A stretch of DNA of 5,541 nucleotides, from contig NZ_CALJRY010000064.1 in the NCBI RefSeq assembly GCF_937976295.1, positions 1 to 5,541 of the forward strand, given 5' to 3'. Made by a program: the position numbers and the translations under genes. Of this stretch, positions 1 through 5,416 are shown in pieces (position 1 is the stretch's first letter; every line of letters starts with the position of its first letter). The notes under the pieces are model-generated. The model was not told where the DNA came from and did no database searches. It saw only the letters and a program-made list of their open reading frames with translations. This DNA comes from an uncultured Rothia sp. GTDB taxonomy: Bacteria; Actinomycetota; Actinomycetes; Actinomycetales; Micrococcaceae.

Positions 1-85
1 TCTGGGTTCCGTGCATGATCATGACGAAGCCGAAGACGAGTCGGAGGATGAGCAGGCCGGTGGATTTCATGGTGTCGTTGTTCAT
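1..85 (-). CDS. DoxX-family membrane protein, N-terminal fragment (gene runs off the left edge)
   Basis: Reading the minus strand from the ATG at 85-83 gives 28 codons before the window edge. A short polar N-terminus (MNNDTMKST) is followed by a hydrophobic segment, LLILRLVFGFVMIMHG, then TQ. The pattern L-x-R-L-x-x-G-...-H-G-x-Q is the first transmembrane helix of DoxX-family proteins, small four-helix membrane proteins. In mycobacteria a DoxX protein joins superoxide dismutase SodA and a thiosulfate sulfurtransferase in a membrane oxidoreductase complex, and Bacillus CatD is a relative linked to catechol/quinone stress. The exact role here is unknown. Start choice: GAAGG lies only 1 nt upstream of the ATG at 85, closer than ideal. 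An in-frame ATG at 70-68 has no visible ribosome-binding site. The gene diverges from the phosphatase gene and has a palindrome just upstream. Family call is fairly sure; the functional subtype cannot be assigned from 28 residues. Confidence 0.72.
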   Translation of the reverse strand, partial: MNNDTMKSTGLLILRLVFGFVMIMHGTQ

Positions 86-94
86 GCCTTCAAG

Positions 95-122
95 CTTGAC
101 ATGTAAAGTTTTACACTTCAAG
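95..122. promoter_or_regulatory. 28-bp interrupted palindrome upstream of doxX, putative operator
   Basis: The + strand reads CTTGA (95-99), CA, TGTAAA (102-107), GT, TTTACA (110-115), CT, TCAAG (118-122). The two outer and two inner arms are perfectly complementary about a centre between 108 and 109, so 11 of 14 base pairs match. It begins 9 bp upstream of the doxX start codon. A two-fold symmetric site of this size and position is typical of a dimeric repressor site (MarR, HxlR/DUF24 or TetR type are candidates). The regulator is not in the window. A TTGACA hexamer (96-101, + strand) falls inside it, but no good -10 box follows at 16-18 bp. Confidence 0.5.
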
Positions 123-316
123 TAAATTCGTTCGTAGAGGAAAAGGCGTGCAGAAAGCGGTGAAAATGGGGCTAAAAGTGACCCACACCTCAAAAATAGG
201 GGTTTTAGATGACGTTTTATGACGGCGCTCTATGCTCAAGAACCACCCGCATACCGTCTTCCGGAGCTCAAAAACGTGAGACCCTAGAAGAGATACAGCC
301 GCAGACGCACCCCGGC

Positions 317-345
317 CTGAACGGGGTAGCGCTGAATGGGGTAGC
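317..345 (+). repeat. Short tandem repeat, 15-bp period, before the phosphatase gene
   Basis: CTGAACGGGGTAGC (317-330) and CTGAATGGGGTAGC (332-345) are identical except for one base and abut with a 1-nt spacer. The second copy ends 19 nt before the chosen ATG at 365. In the open frame that runs through it the repeat would encode LNGVA twice. Function unknown; it may simply be a local duplication in untranslated leader. Confidence 0.6.
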
Positions 346-364
346 AGAGTCAGAAAGGCGCAGC

Positions 365-1249
365 ATGCAGACTAAACCCTCCATCATTGCCGTCGATATG
401 GATGGCACCTTCCTCACGGACTCCAAAACGTTCGACACCGAACGTTTCTCGCGCATCCTATCCCGCCTGCAGGCGCAGGGAATTCACTTTGTCGTGGCGA
501 GCGGAAATACCTACGCCAAACTGCAGGACTATATGCGCGGCTTTGAAGGGCGAGGTCTTATCTATATTGCTGAAAACGGTGCGTACCTTGCTGATGAGAG
601 CGGTCAGCTTGCTGTGCATCCCTTTGAGGAAGAAGACGTGCCGCGCATCATTGAAGTAGTCCAGGGGCTAGATTACATCGGTCTGCTGGTCTGCACCACC
701 GAAGGCATCTACCTGCCCAAGGACCGCTGTGACCAGATTGTGCACATGATTCGCGGCTATTTTGAAGACACCGGTCAGGAGCTCCCCGAAACCCTCACCC
801 TGGAGGATTTTGCGGCGTTCTTCTTCCCCGGATCGGTCATGGTTGACTCTATTGAGGATTTTGAGGGCGCACCCATTAAGTTCCCGCTGCTGACCCCGCC
901 GAAGCAGACGCAGCAGCTGAGCGTCTACCTGCGTGAGGTTCTTCCGCAGACCGTCACCCCGATGGTTAGTGGCTTCGGTGCCATTGACCTGGTGCGTACC
1001 GGCGTCAACAAGGCGACCGGTCTGAAGGACCTATGCGAGCGTCTGGACGCTGATCCGGCGGGTATCCTCGCCTTCGGTGACGGTGAGAACGACATGGAGA
1101 TGCTCCGCTACGCGGGCTGGGGTGTTGCCATGTCTAACGCCCCGGAGGTTGTGCGAAATGTTGCTGACGAGGTGATTGGCTCGAATGAGGAACAGGCAGT
1201 TCTGGACTATCTGGAGCAACTCCTGGATCGTTTGGAAGCTTCCCAATAG
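365..1249 (+). CDS. HAD-superfamily Cof-type phosphatase (YbiV/YidA-like sugar-phosphatase family)
   Basis: A 294-residue cytosolic hydrolase, normal length for Cof-type (class IIB cap) haloacid dehalogenase phosphatases, which remove phosphate from small metabolites such as sugar phosphates or flavin/PLP precursors using Mg2+. All four HAD motifs are visible: motif I DMDGT at 11-15 (D11 nucleophile, D13 acid/base), motif II with S46 in VVASGN, motif III K216 in GVNKATGL, and motif IV GDGENDMEML at 238-247 (D239, D243 for metal binding). The cap domain lies between motifs II and III. The VVASGN...IAENGA and FGDGENDMEMLR stretches resemble E. coli YbiV. Start choice: ATG 365 has AAAGG 6 nt upstream and sits just before the first beta strand, as in the family. 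The open frame extends upstream to an ATG at 209 (52 more residues), but that stretch shows no family similarity I recognise. Single gene, no operon partner. Substrate cannot be deduced. Confidence 0.9.
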   Translation: MQTKPSIIAVDMDGTFLTDSKTFDTERFSRILSRLQAQGIHFVVASGNTYAKLQDYMRGFEGRGLIYIAENGAYLADESGQLAVHPFEEEDVPRIIEVVQGLDYIGLLVCTTEGIYLPKDRCDQIVHMIRGYFEDTGQELPETLTLEDFAAFFFPGSVMVDSIEDFEGAPIKFPLLTPPKQTQQLSVYLREVLPQTVTPMVSGFGAIDLVRTGVNKATGLKDLCERLDADPAGILAFGDGENDMEMLRYAGWGVAMSNAPEVVRNVADEVIGSNEEQAVLDYLEQLLDRLEASQ

Positions 1250-1250
1250 G

Positions 1251-1277
1251 CGCTTCACACAGAGAGGCGCAGAAGCG
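1251..1277 (+). terminator. Weak hairpin after the phosphatase gene, possible terminator
   Basis: CGCTTC (1251-1256) pairs perfectly with GAAGCG (1272-1277) across a 15-nt loop, starting right after the stop codon, and is followed by TTTGCGGG. The stem is short and the U-tract is only three bases, so termination would be weak or factor dependent. Confidence 0.3.
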
Positions 1278-1340
1278 TTTGCGGGCGGGGCGGTGCGGAC
1301 CTGGATGAACCTTAGGTAAACATCGCCCTGAAATATTCTG

Positions 1341-1363
1341 GCAAGGTTGCTAGAAGCCCTTGC
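1341..1363. other. Inverted repeat in the spacer before the Bax inhibitor-like gene
   Basis: GCAAGG (1341-1346) and CCTTGC (1358-1363) form a perfect 6-bp stem with an 11-nt loop. There is no U-tract after it. It could be a regulator site or chance. The rest of 1250-1422 holds no coding sequence that I can support. Confidence 0.3.
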
Positions 1364-1373
1364 TGGTAACGAA

Positions 1374-1420
1374 CAGCGCCCGTGAGCGCTGAATCTATCC
1401 GATAGAATTAACAGAATTAG
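1374..1420 (+). promoter_or_regulatory. Putative promoter region of the Bax inhibitor-like gene, with two palindromes
   Basis: TAGAAT at 1403-1408 matches the bacterial -10 consensus in five of six positions and lies 38 bp before the start codon, with AAGGAG (1435-1440) in between. The -35 region (around 1380-1385, CCGTGA) is poor, which suggests an activated or alternative promoter. CAGCGC (1374-1379) and GCGCTG (1386-1391) form a perfect inverted repeat over the -35 region. TCTATC-C-GATAGA (1394-1406) is a second perfect palindrome overlapping the -10. AGAATTA is repeated at 1404-1410 and 1413-1419. Promoter assignment is inference. Confidence 0.4.
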
Positions 1421-1446
1421 TTTTGTACCCGTTTAAGGAGAGCATG

Positions 1447-2478
1447 ATGGCGGGAAACCCGCTTCTGAATTCAATGACGAAGAACGTCACGCAGGGTGAC
1501 TCTCGTTTCGGTCGCTTTGGCGCGCAGCCTCAGCAGGCCAACCAGCAGGCGCAGTATGGTCAGCAGCAGGCCTATGGCCAGTACGGGCAGCAGTCGTACG
1601 GTCAGTATGACCAGCAGGGCTACGGTCAGAACGCTTATGGCCAGCAGCAGTATGGTCAGCAGGCGCAGTACGGCCAGCCCCAGTACGGTCAGCAGCCCTA
1701 TGGTCAGCAGTATGGCCAGACCCAGTACGGTCAGCAGGCACAGTACGGCCAGCCGTACGGCGAGGCTGACTACGGCGTAGCAGCCCCCACTTACTCGGAG
1801 CCCATCCCCGCCGGTGAGCGTCTGACCATGAACGATGTCATGGTTAAGACCGGCATCAACCTGGGCCTGGTCGCTGTCGGTGCCGCTGTTGCATGGTACA
1901 TGCCGGTGCTACTGCTCCTGGGCATGGTGGGCGGTCTGGTCCTGGGTCTGGTGAACTCCTTCAAGAAGAAGGTTTCCCCGATTCTGGTCATGACCTACGC
2001 CTTCATGGAAGGTCTGCTGCTCGGCGGCCTGTCTGCTGTCGTGGATGCACGCTACCCCGGCGTGGCAATTCAGGCTGTTCTGGCAACCCTCGTGGTGGCA
2101 GGTACCACCCTGGCACTGTTTGCGAACGGCAAGCTGCGCGCAACTCCTAAGCTCAACAAGATCTTCATGATCGGCGTTATTGGTTACCTGGCGTACGGCC
2201 TCATCTCGATCCTGGGTGCGGGTATCTTCGGTTCTGCACTGGGTAGCGTGAGCCTCTTCGGTATTCCCCTGGGTCTGATTGTTGGCCTGTTCGCTGTTGC
2301 GCTGGCAACCTACTCGCTGCTGCTGGACTTCACGACCGTCTCCGAAGCTGTGGAGGCTGGTCTGCCCGAGCGTGAGTCCTGGCGCCTTGCATTCGGCCTG
2401 ACCGCTTCTCTGGTCTGGCTGTACGTTGAGATCCTGCGTGTCCTCATGTACCTGGCAAGCATCTTTAGCAACGACTAA
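1447..2478 (+). CDS. Bax inhibitor-1/YccA-family membrane protein with N-terminal YGQ-repeat low-complexity region
   Basis: A 343-residue integral membrane protein. Residues 1-30 are polar. Residues 34-110 are a Gln/Tyr/Gly tract with 13 YGQ motifs. From about 135 on come six to seven hydrophobic helices (roughly 135-150, 152-170, 178-197, 204-225, 238-262, 270-294, 314-340). The C-terminal core, with MEGLLLGGLS (187-196), LLLDFTTVSEAV (291-302) and LVWLYVEILRVLMYL (322-336), is the signature of actinobacterial Bax inhibitor-1-like proteins. D294 and E328 are candidate acidic residues for the pH-sensing cation leak described for Bacillus YetJ, though this mapping is inferred. The cellular role of the actinobacterial branch is not established. 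Start choice: AAGGAG (1435-1440) lies 6 nt from ATG 1447 and 3 nt from the adjacent ATG 1444, so 1447 is preferred. A TTG at 1423 is in frame, but AAGGAG would then be coding. A strong terminator follows, so the gene is probably monocistronic. Confidence 0.88.
   Translation: MAGNPLLNSMTKNVTQGDSRFGRFGAQPQQANQQAQYGQQQAYGQYGQQSYGQYDQQGYGQNAYGQQQYGQQAQYGQPQYGQQPYGQQYGQTQYGQQAQYGQPYGEADYGVAAPTYSEPIPAGERLTMNDVMVKTGINLGLVAVGAAVAWYMPVLLLLGMVGGLVLGLVNSFKKKVSPILVMTYAFMEGLLLGGLSAVVDARYPGVAIQAVLATLVVAGTTLALFANGKLRATPKLNKIFMIGVIGYLAYGLISILGAGIFGSALGSVSLFGIPLGLIVGLFAVALATYSLLLDFTTVSEAVEAGLPERESWRLAFGLTASLVWLYVEILRVLMYLASIFSND
1546..1776 (+). repeat. YGQ-repeat low-complexity coding tract
   Basis: Within the membrane protein gene, codons 34-110 encode degenerate tandem units of the form (A/P/S/T/Q)-(Q)-Y-G-Q-(Q): 13 YGQ plus YDQ, YGE and YGV variants. 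The tract has no Lys or Arg and only a few acidic residues (one near the middle, two at its end). At the DNA level the units are CAG-TAT/TAC-GGT/GGC/GGG-CAG. Synonymous codons vary between units, so the protein pattern appears maintained beyond simple recent duplication. The tract precedes the first membrane helix and would form a disordered aqueous-facing tail. Confidence 0.9.
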
Positions 2479-2490
2479 AGCTCACTATGG

Positions 2491-2530
2491 GGCGGTGGCG
2501 CCGTGATGGCGCCGCCGCCTTTGCCGCTTT
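2491..2530 (+). terminator. Strong intrinsic terminator after the Bax inhibitor-like gene
   Basis: GGCGGTGGCGCC (2491-2502) pairs with GGCGCCGCCGCC (2508-2519) as a 12-bp G+C-rich stem with one U-G wobble and a 5-nt loop (GTGAT). It is followed by TTTGCCGCTTT. It sits 12 bp after the stop codon. The T-tract is interrupted, but the stem is very stable. It separates this gene from the transporter gene. Confidence 0.8.
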
Positions 2531-2650
2531 ACTCCCCCGGCGTATCGAGGCGCAGGGGAGGAACACAACAACATCACCACATACCGCCTTCGCTGGGACA
2601 GTTGAAGCTGTACCGCGCGGGCGCGACACCAATAACGATTTGGAGACACC

Positions 2651-3877
2651 GTGAAAGATACATCTGTTGCAGAAGAACATGTAGCCGAGGAGGAGCGTGG
2701 CTACCGGGTGCCTTTTGCTATGGAAGTTGCCGGTGCTTGGGCCTGGCGCATCATTATGATTGTCGGTGCCGGCTGGATTCTTTGGAATGGTCTGGCGCCC
2801 GTCTCCCTGTTGGTTATTTCTCTTCTGGTGGCTCTGCTCCTGGCGGCTCTGCTGAGTCCCGCCGTGATGCTTCTGCGTAAGAAGGGTATTCGTGCCGGTG
2901 GCGCGGCGGCTATCGCCGTGATCGGTATGATTCTGGCGCTCACCGGTATTATTTCGCTGACCGGTCAGCAGCTTCTGCGCGGTTTTGTGTCTATGGCTGA
3001 TAAGGCGTTGCAGGGCTACCAGCAGCTCATTGCTTGGATGAAGGACCTCGGCTACGAGTTCGGTGCCGATCAGCTGAACCAGTTGCTGAATCAGGCAGAA
3101 AGCGCTGTCAGCAATAATCCCAGCTCCGTGTTGCACGGTGTGTCTCAGGTGGGTTCGACTGCGGCTGAGGTTGTGACCGGTACCCTGCTGACCCTGTTTA
3201 CCCTGATTTTCTTCCTGATGGAGGGCGAGCGAATCTGGCTGTTTGTCACCCGCCTCTTCCCGAAGGATGCGCGTGCCGCTGTCAACGGTGCGGGTCGCGC
3301 GGGCTGGAAGTCCCTGGGCGCGTACGTTCGCGTTCAGATTCTGGTGGCGGCTATTGATGCTATCGGCATCGGTATTGGTGCCGCAATCCTGGGTGTTCCG
3401 CTGGTTATCCCGCTATGTGTGTTGCTCTTCCTCGGCTCCTTCATTCCGGTGCTTGGTGCCCTCGTTTCCGGTGCTGTGGCTGTGCTGCTGGCGCTGGTTG
3501 CCCTGGGCCCGGTGCAGGCGCTGATTATGATTGGTATTGTTCTGCTGGTTCAGCAGATCGAATCCCACCTTCTGCAACCGCTCATTATGGGTAAGGCTGT
3601 CTCGCTGCACCCGCTGGCGGTTACTTTCTCGGTGGCTGGTGGCTCCATAATTTTTGGTGCGGTGGGTGCTCTGTTCGCTGTGCCGACTCTGGCTGTGGTG
3701 AACGCGGTGGTGCGTTACCTGGCGAATCGTGGCTGGGAGAAGGAGGCGCCTCGTGAGGAGGAATTCCTCTTCCCGCATGAGCTGGAGCGCCGTAAGAAGG
3801 CTGAAGAGTCTGAAAAAGCGAAGGAAGCTAAAAACTCCGAAAGCTCTAAAGAATCGAAGGAATCTGAGAAGGCTTAG
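2651..3877 (+). CDS. AI-2E/PerM-family membrane transporter
   Basis: A 408-residue polytopic membrane protein of the AI-2E (formerly UPF0118/PerM) family. Members include E. coli TqsA, an exporter of autoinducer-2, and Na+/H+ antiporters; most substrates are unknown. Visible layout: polar N-terminus (1-25), helices near 31-50, 52-75 and 84-105, a soluble amphipathic segment (106-170), a helix at 175-195, then 225-250, 252-285, 288-305 and 325-350. Diagnostic motifs are YVRVQILVAAIDAIGIGIG (225-243), FIPVLGALVSG (264-274), QQIESHLLQPLIMGKAVSLH (301-320) and GALFAVP (339-345). Residues 365-408 form a charged Glu/Lys/Ser tail. Start choice: GTG 2651 has TGGAG 5 nt upstream, and the next residues are polar. 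No convincing promoter was found in the 172-bp gap. The terminator upstream argues for its own transcript. Family assignment is confident; substrate is not known, and AI-2 transport should not be assumed. Confidence 0.9.
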   Translation: MKDTSVAEEHVAEEERGYRVPFAMEVAGAWAWRIIMIVGAGWILWNGLAPVSLLVISLLVALLLAALLSPAVMLLRKKGIRAGGAAAIAVIGMILALTGIISLTGQQLLRGFVSMADKALQGYQQLIAWMKDLGYEFGADQLNQLLNQAESAVSNNPSSVLHGVSQVGSTAAEVVTGTLLTLFTLIFFLMEGERIWLFVTRLFPKDARAAVNGAGRAGWKSLGAYVRVQILVAAIDAIGIGIGAAILGVPLVIPLCVLLFLGSFIPVLGALVSGAVAVLLALVALGPVQALIMIGIVLLVQQIESHLLQPLIMGKAVSLHPLAVTFSVAGGSIIFGAVGALFAVPTLAVVNAVVRYLANRGWEKEAPREEEFLFPHELERRKKAEESEKAKEAKNSESSKESKESEKA

Positions 3878-3925
3878 GGTCAGTTCATTGTGACTCACCG
3901 CGGGCTAGGCGCTCGCACATAACCT

Positions 3926-3942
3926 AGAACGGGGGCCGTTCT
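3926..3942 (+). terminator. Hairpin downstream of the transporter gene, weak terminator candidate
   Basis: AGAACGG (3926-3932) and CCGTTCT (3936-3942) form a perfect 7-bp stem with a GGG loop, 49 bp after the transporter stop codon. No U-tract follows (TTGCACT), so as an intrinsic terminator it is imperfect. It is the first of three adjacent hairpins. Confidence 0.35.
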
Positions 3943-3943
3943 T

Positions 3944-3983
3944 GCACTATCTGCTGAGAGTGCGGGGACGTCCCCCTGCTTTA
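3944..3983 (+). other. Two further adjacent inverted repeats between the transporter gene and ilvA
   Basis: GCACT (3944-3948) pairs with AGTGC (3959-3963), with extra CT/AG pairing inside the loop. Immediately after it, GGGGACGTCCCC (3964-3975) is a perfect 12-bp palindrome followed by CCTGCTTTATG. Together with the 3926-3942 hairpin they give a nearly continuous run of structure. This could be a compound terminator for the transporter gene, or a protein-binding site upstream of ilvA. Confidence 0.35.
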
Positions 3984-3998
3984 TGCCGGTGCATCCTC

Positions 3999-4004
3999 TA
4001 AAAT
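3999..4004 (+). promoter_or_regulatory. Putative -10 box of the ilvA promoter
   Basis: TAAAAT matches the -10 consensus in five of six positions. The sequence 16-18 bp upstream (CTGCTT, 3976-3981) is a poor -35. Transcription would start near 4011, giving a leader of about 77 nt before the GTG start at 4088. No T-box, tRNA-like element or run of Ile/Val/Leu/Thr codons is apparent in this leader. Confidence 0.35.
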
Positions 4005-4087
4005 GGAGTGTGCACTGTGCCACCGCGCGCCTTTCTGTGTGTGGGGCTAGGCGCCGCCAGAATACGTACCGTCAGAATGGAAACCTC

Positions 4088-5341
4088 GTGAGCGTAGATC
4101 TCGACTCCCTGCCCGTGACCCTCACCGATATTGAACGTGCCGCAGAGCTGCTCGAAGGCGTTATTGAACGCACCCCCGTCGCTCATTCGCGTGCGCTGAG
4201 CCATCGCCTCGGCTCCGAGGTTTTCTTTAAGTGCGAGAACCTGCAGCGTGCCGGTTCTTTCAAGGTGCGCGGTGCGTACGTGCGCATGGCGAAGCTTTCC
4301 GAGGAGGAGAAGAAGCGCGGCGTCGTGGCGGCGAGTGCGGGTAACCACGCGCAGGGTGTGGCTTTGGCGGCTGACCGTCTGGGCATTAAGGCTCGTATTT
4401 ACATGCCGCTGGGTGCGGCACTGCCGAAGATTACCGCGACCCGTGATCACGGCGCTGAGGTTGAGTTGCACGGCGTGACCGTGGATGAGGCTCTGGCGGA
4501 GGCGAAGCGTTACGCAGAAGAGACCGGTGCGGTGTTCGTGCATCCCTTCGACAATGAAGACATTATTGCCGGTCAGGGCACGATTGGTTTGGAGATCCTG
4601 GAGCAGGTTCCGGACGTTGACACCGTGATTGTGGGTGTTGGCGGAGGCGGTCTGCTGGCTGGTCTGTCGGCTGCTATCCGTGCGAAGGAGCAGGAGCTCG
4701 GTAAGAAGATCAAGATTATTGGTGTTCAGGCGGAGCACGCTGCGGCGTACCCGCTGTCTCTCGCTGCGGATGCTCTGGTACCGCTGAAGAAGGTTTCCAC
4801 CATCGCTGACGGTATTGCGGTGGGCCGTCCCGGTCAGATGCCTTTCTCCATCATCAAGGAACTGGTGGACGATGTGGCGACCGTGAGCGAAGACGATATC
4901 GCTCGCGCCCTGATCTTCCTGATGGAACGTAACAAGCTTGTGGTGGAGCCTGCCGGTTCGGTGCCCGTGGCGGCGCTGATGAACGGCAAGCTGAAGGAAG
5001 AGTACGGCGACCTGGGTACGGTCGTGTGCGTGCTCTCCGGCGGCAATATTGACCCGATGCTGATGCTGAAGGTGATTCAGCGCGGTCTGTCTGCCGCTGG
5101 CCGCTACATGACCGTGAAGATGATGCTTTCTGACCGTCCGGGTGAGCTGGCGACCATTTCCCGCATCATCTCTGAGAATGACGCGAACGTGACCGGTGTG
5201 GACCACACCCGTGTGGGTGGCTCGCTCTCCATGGGTGACGTGTCGATTACGATTGATATGGAGACCAAGGGCGTGGAACATTGCCGTCAGGTGATTGCAG
5301 CTCTGGAGGATGAGGGTTTCAAGCCCATCATCGTCTACTAA
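4088..5341 (+). CDS. ilvA: Threonine ammonia-lyase (threonine dehydratase), single-ACT form
   Basis: A 417-residue PLP enzyme that converts L-threonine to 2-oxobutanoate and ammonia, the first committed step of isoleucine synthesis. It also deaminates serine in many family members. Fold-type II PLP motifs are present: SFKVRGA with K59 as the Schiff-base lysine, SAGNHAQG (83-90), the glycine loop GVGGGGLLAG (183-192) binding the PLP phosphate, and SGGN (317-320). Residues 341-417 form one ACT-type regulatory domain (TVKMMLSDRPGELATISRI). E. coli biosynthetic IlvA (~514 residues) has a longer regulatory domain; this length fits the medium-length form common in Gram-positive bacteria. The ACT domain implies amino-acid feedback control, but the effector is not shown. 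Start choice: GTG 4088 follows a weak GGAAA site and gives the family-like N-terminus. An in-frame ATG at 3983 would add 35 Arg/Cys-rich residues unlike the family. It converges on greA. Confidence 0.93.
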   Translation: MSVDLDSLPVTLTDIERAAELLEGVIERTPVAHSRALSHRLGSEVFFKCENLQRAGSFKVRGAYVRMAKLSEEEKKRGVVAASAGNHAQGVALAADRLGIKARIYMPLGAALPKITATRDHGAEVELHGVTVDEALAEAKRYAEETGAVFVHPFDNEDIIAGQGTIGLEILEQVPDVDTVIVGVGGGGLLAGLSAAIRAKEQELGKKIKIIGVQAEHAAAYPLSLAADALVPLKKVSTIADGIAVGRPGQMPFSIIKELVDDVATVSEDDIARALIFLMERNKLVVEPAGSVPVAALMNGKLKEEYGDLGTVVCVLSGGNIDPMLMLKVIQRGLSAAGRYMTVKMMLSDRPGELATISRIISENDANVTGVDHTRVGGSLSMGDVSITIDMETKGVEHCRQVIAALEDEGFKPIIVY

Positions 5342-5360
5342 GCCGATATGTTTTATCGGC
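5342..5360 (+). terminator. Small hairpin just after the ilvA stop, possible terminator element
   Basis: GCCGATA (5342-5348) and TATCGGC (5354-5360) form a perfect 7-bp stem with a 5-nt loop, beginning 1 nt after the stop codon. It is followed by CGGCGAG, not a U-tract, so it is at best a weak terminator or an mRNA 3'-end stabiliser. A second copy of the 3' arm occurs at 5391-5397. Confidence 0.4.
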
Positions 5361-5416
5361 CGGCGAGCGGTAATAGTTGCGCCTGAGCTTTATCGGCGGA
5401 GCGCAATTCAATAGAC

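Noticed and set aside
123..364. tRNA, small RNA or clear promoter in the doxX/phosphatase gap
   Set aside because: No cloverleaf or paired -35/-10 boxes at proper spacing were found. CTAAAA (172-177) and TTTTAG (203-208) can pair, but the stem is only 6 A/T-rich bp.
1546..1776. Tandem repeats as a CRISPR array or non-coding satellite
   Set aside because: The units are short and degenerate, lie in frame within a coding gene, have no unique spacers, and encode a consistent YGQ pattern.
1487..1780. Overlapping frames on both strands through the YGQ repeat
   Set aside because: They are repetitive shadows (His/Thr/Ala- or Ser/Thr-rich) created by the repeated codons of the real gene.
2503..2880. 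Plus-strand 125-codon frame overlapping the start of the transporter gene
   Set aside because: It begins inside the terminator loop, has no recognisable domain, and lies mostly in another frame of the AI-2E gene.
2465..3136. Minus-strand 223-codon open frame across the terminator and the transporter 5' end
   Set aside because: Its translation is low-complexity Gln/His/Arg, it crosses a strong terminator hairpin, and it is antisense to the AI-2E coding region.
3983..4087. N-terminal extension of ilvA from the ATG at 3983
   Set aside because: The 35 extra residues are Arg/Cys-rich and unlike the family. The extension would also cover the putative -10 box. GTG 4088 gives a normal family N-terminus.
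3998..5281. Very long minus-strand open frame (427 codons) opposite ilvA
   Set aside because: It is antisense to a clear threonine ammonia-lyase gene. The translation is rich in His, Arg and Thr with no recognisable domain, as expected from codon bias of the real gene.
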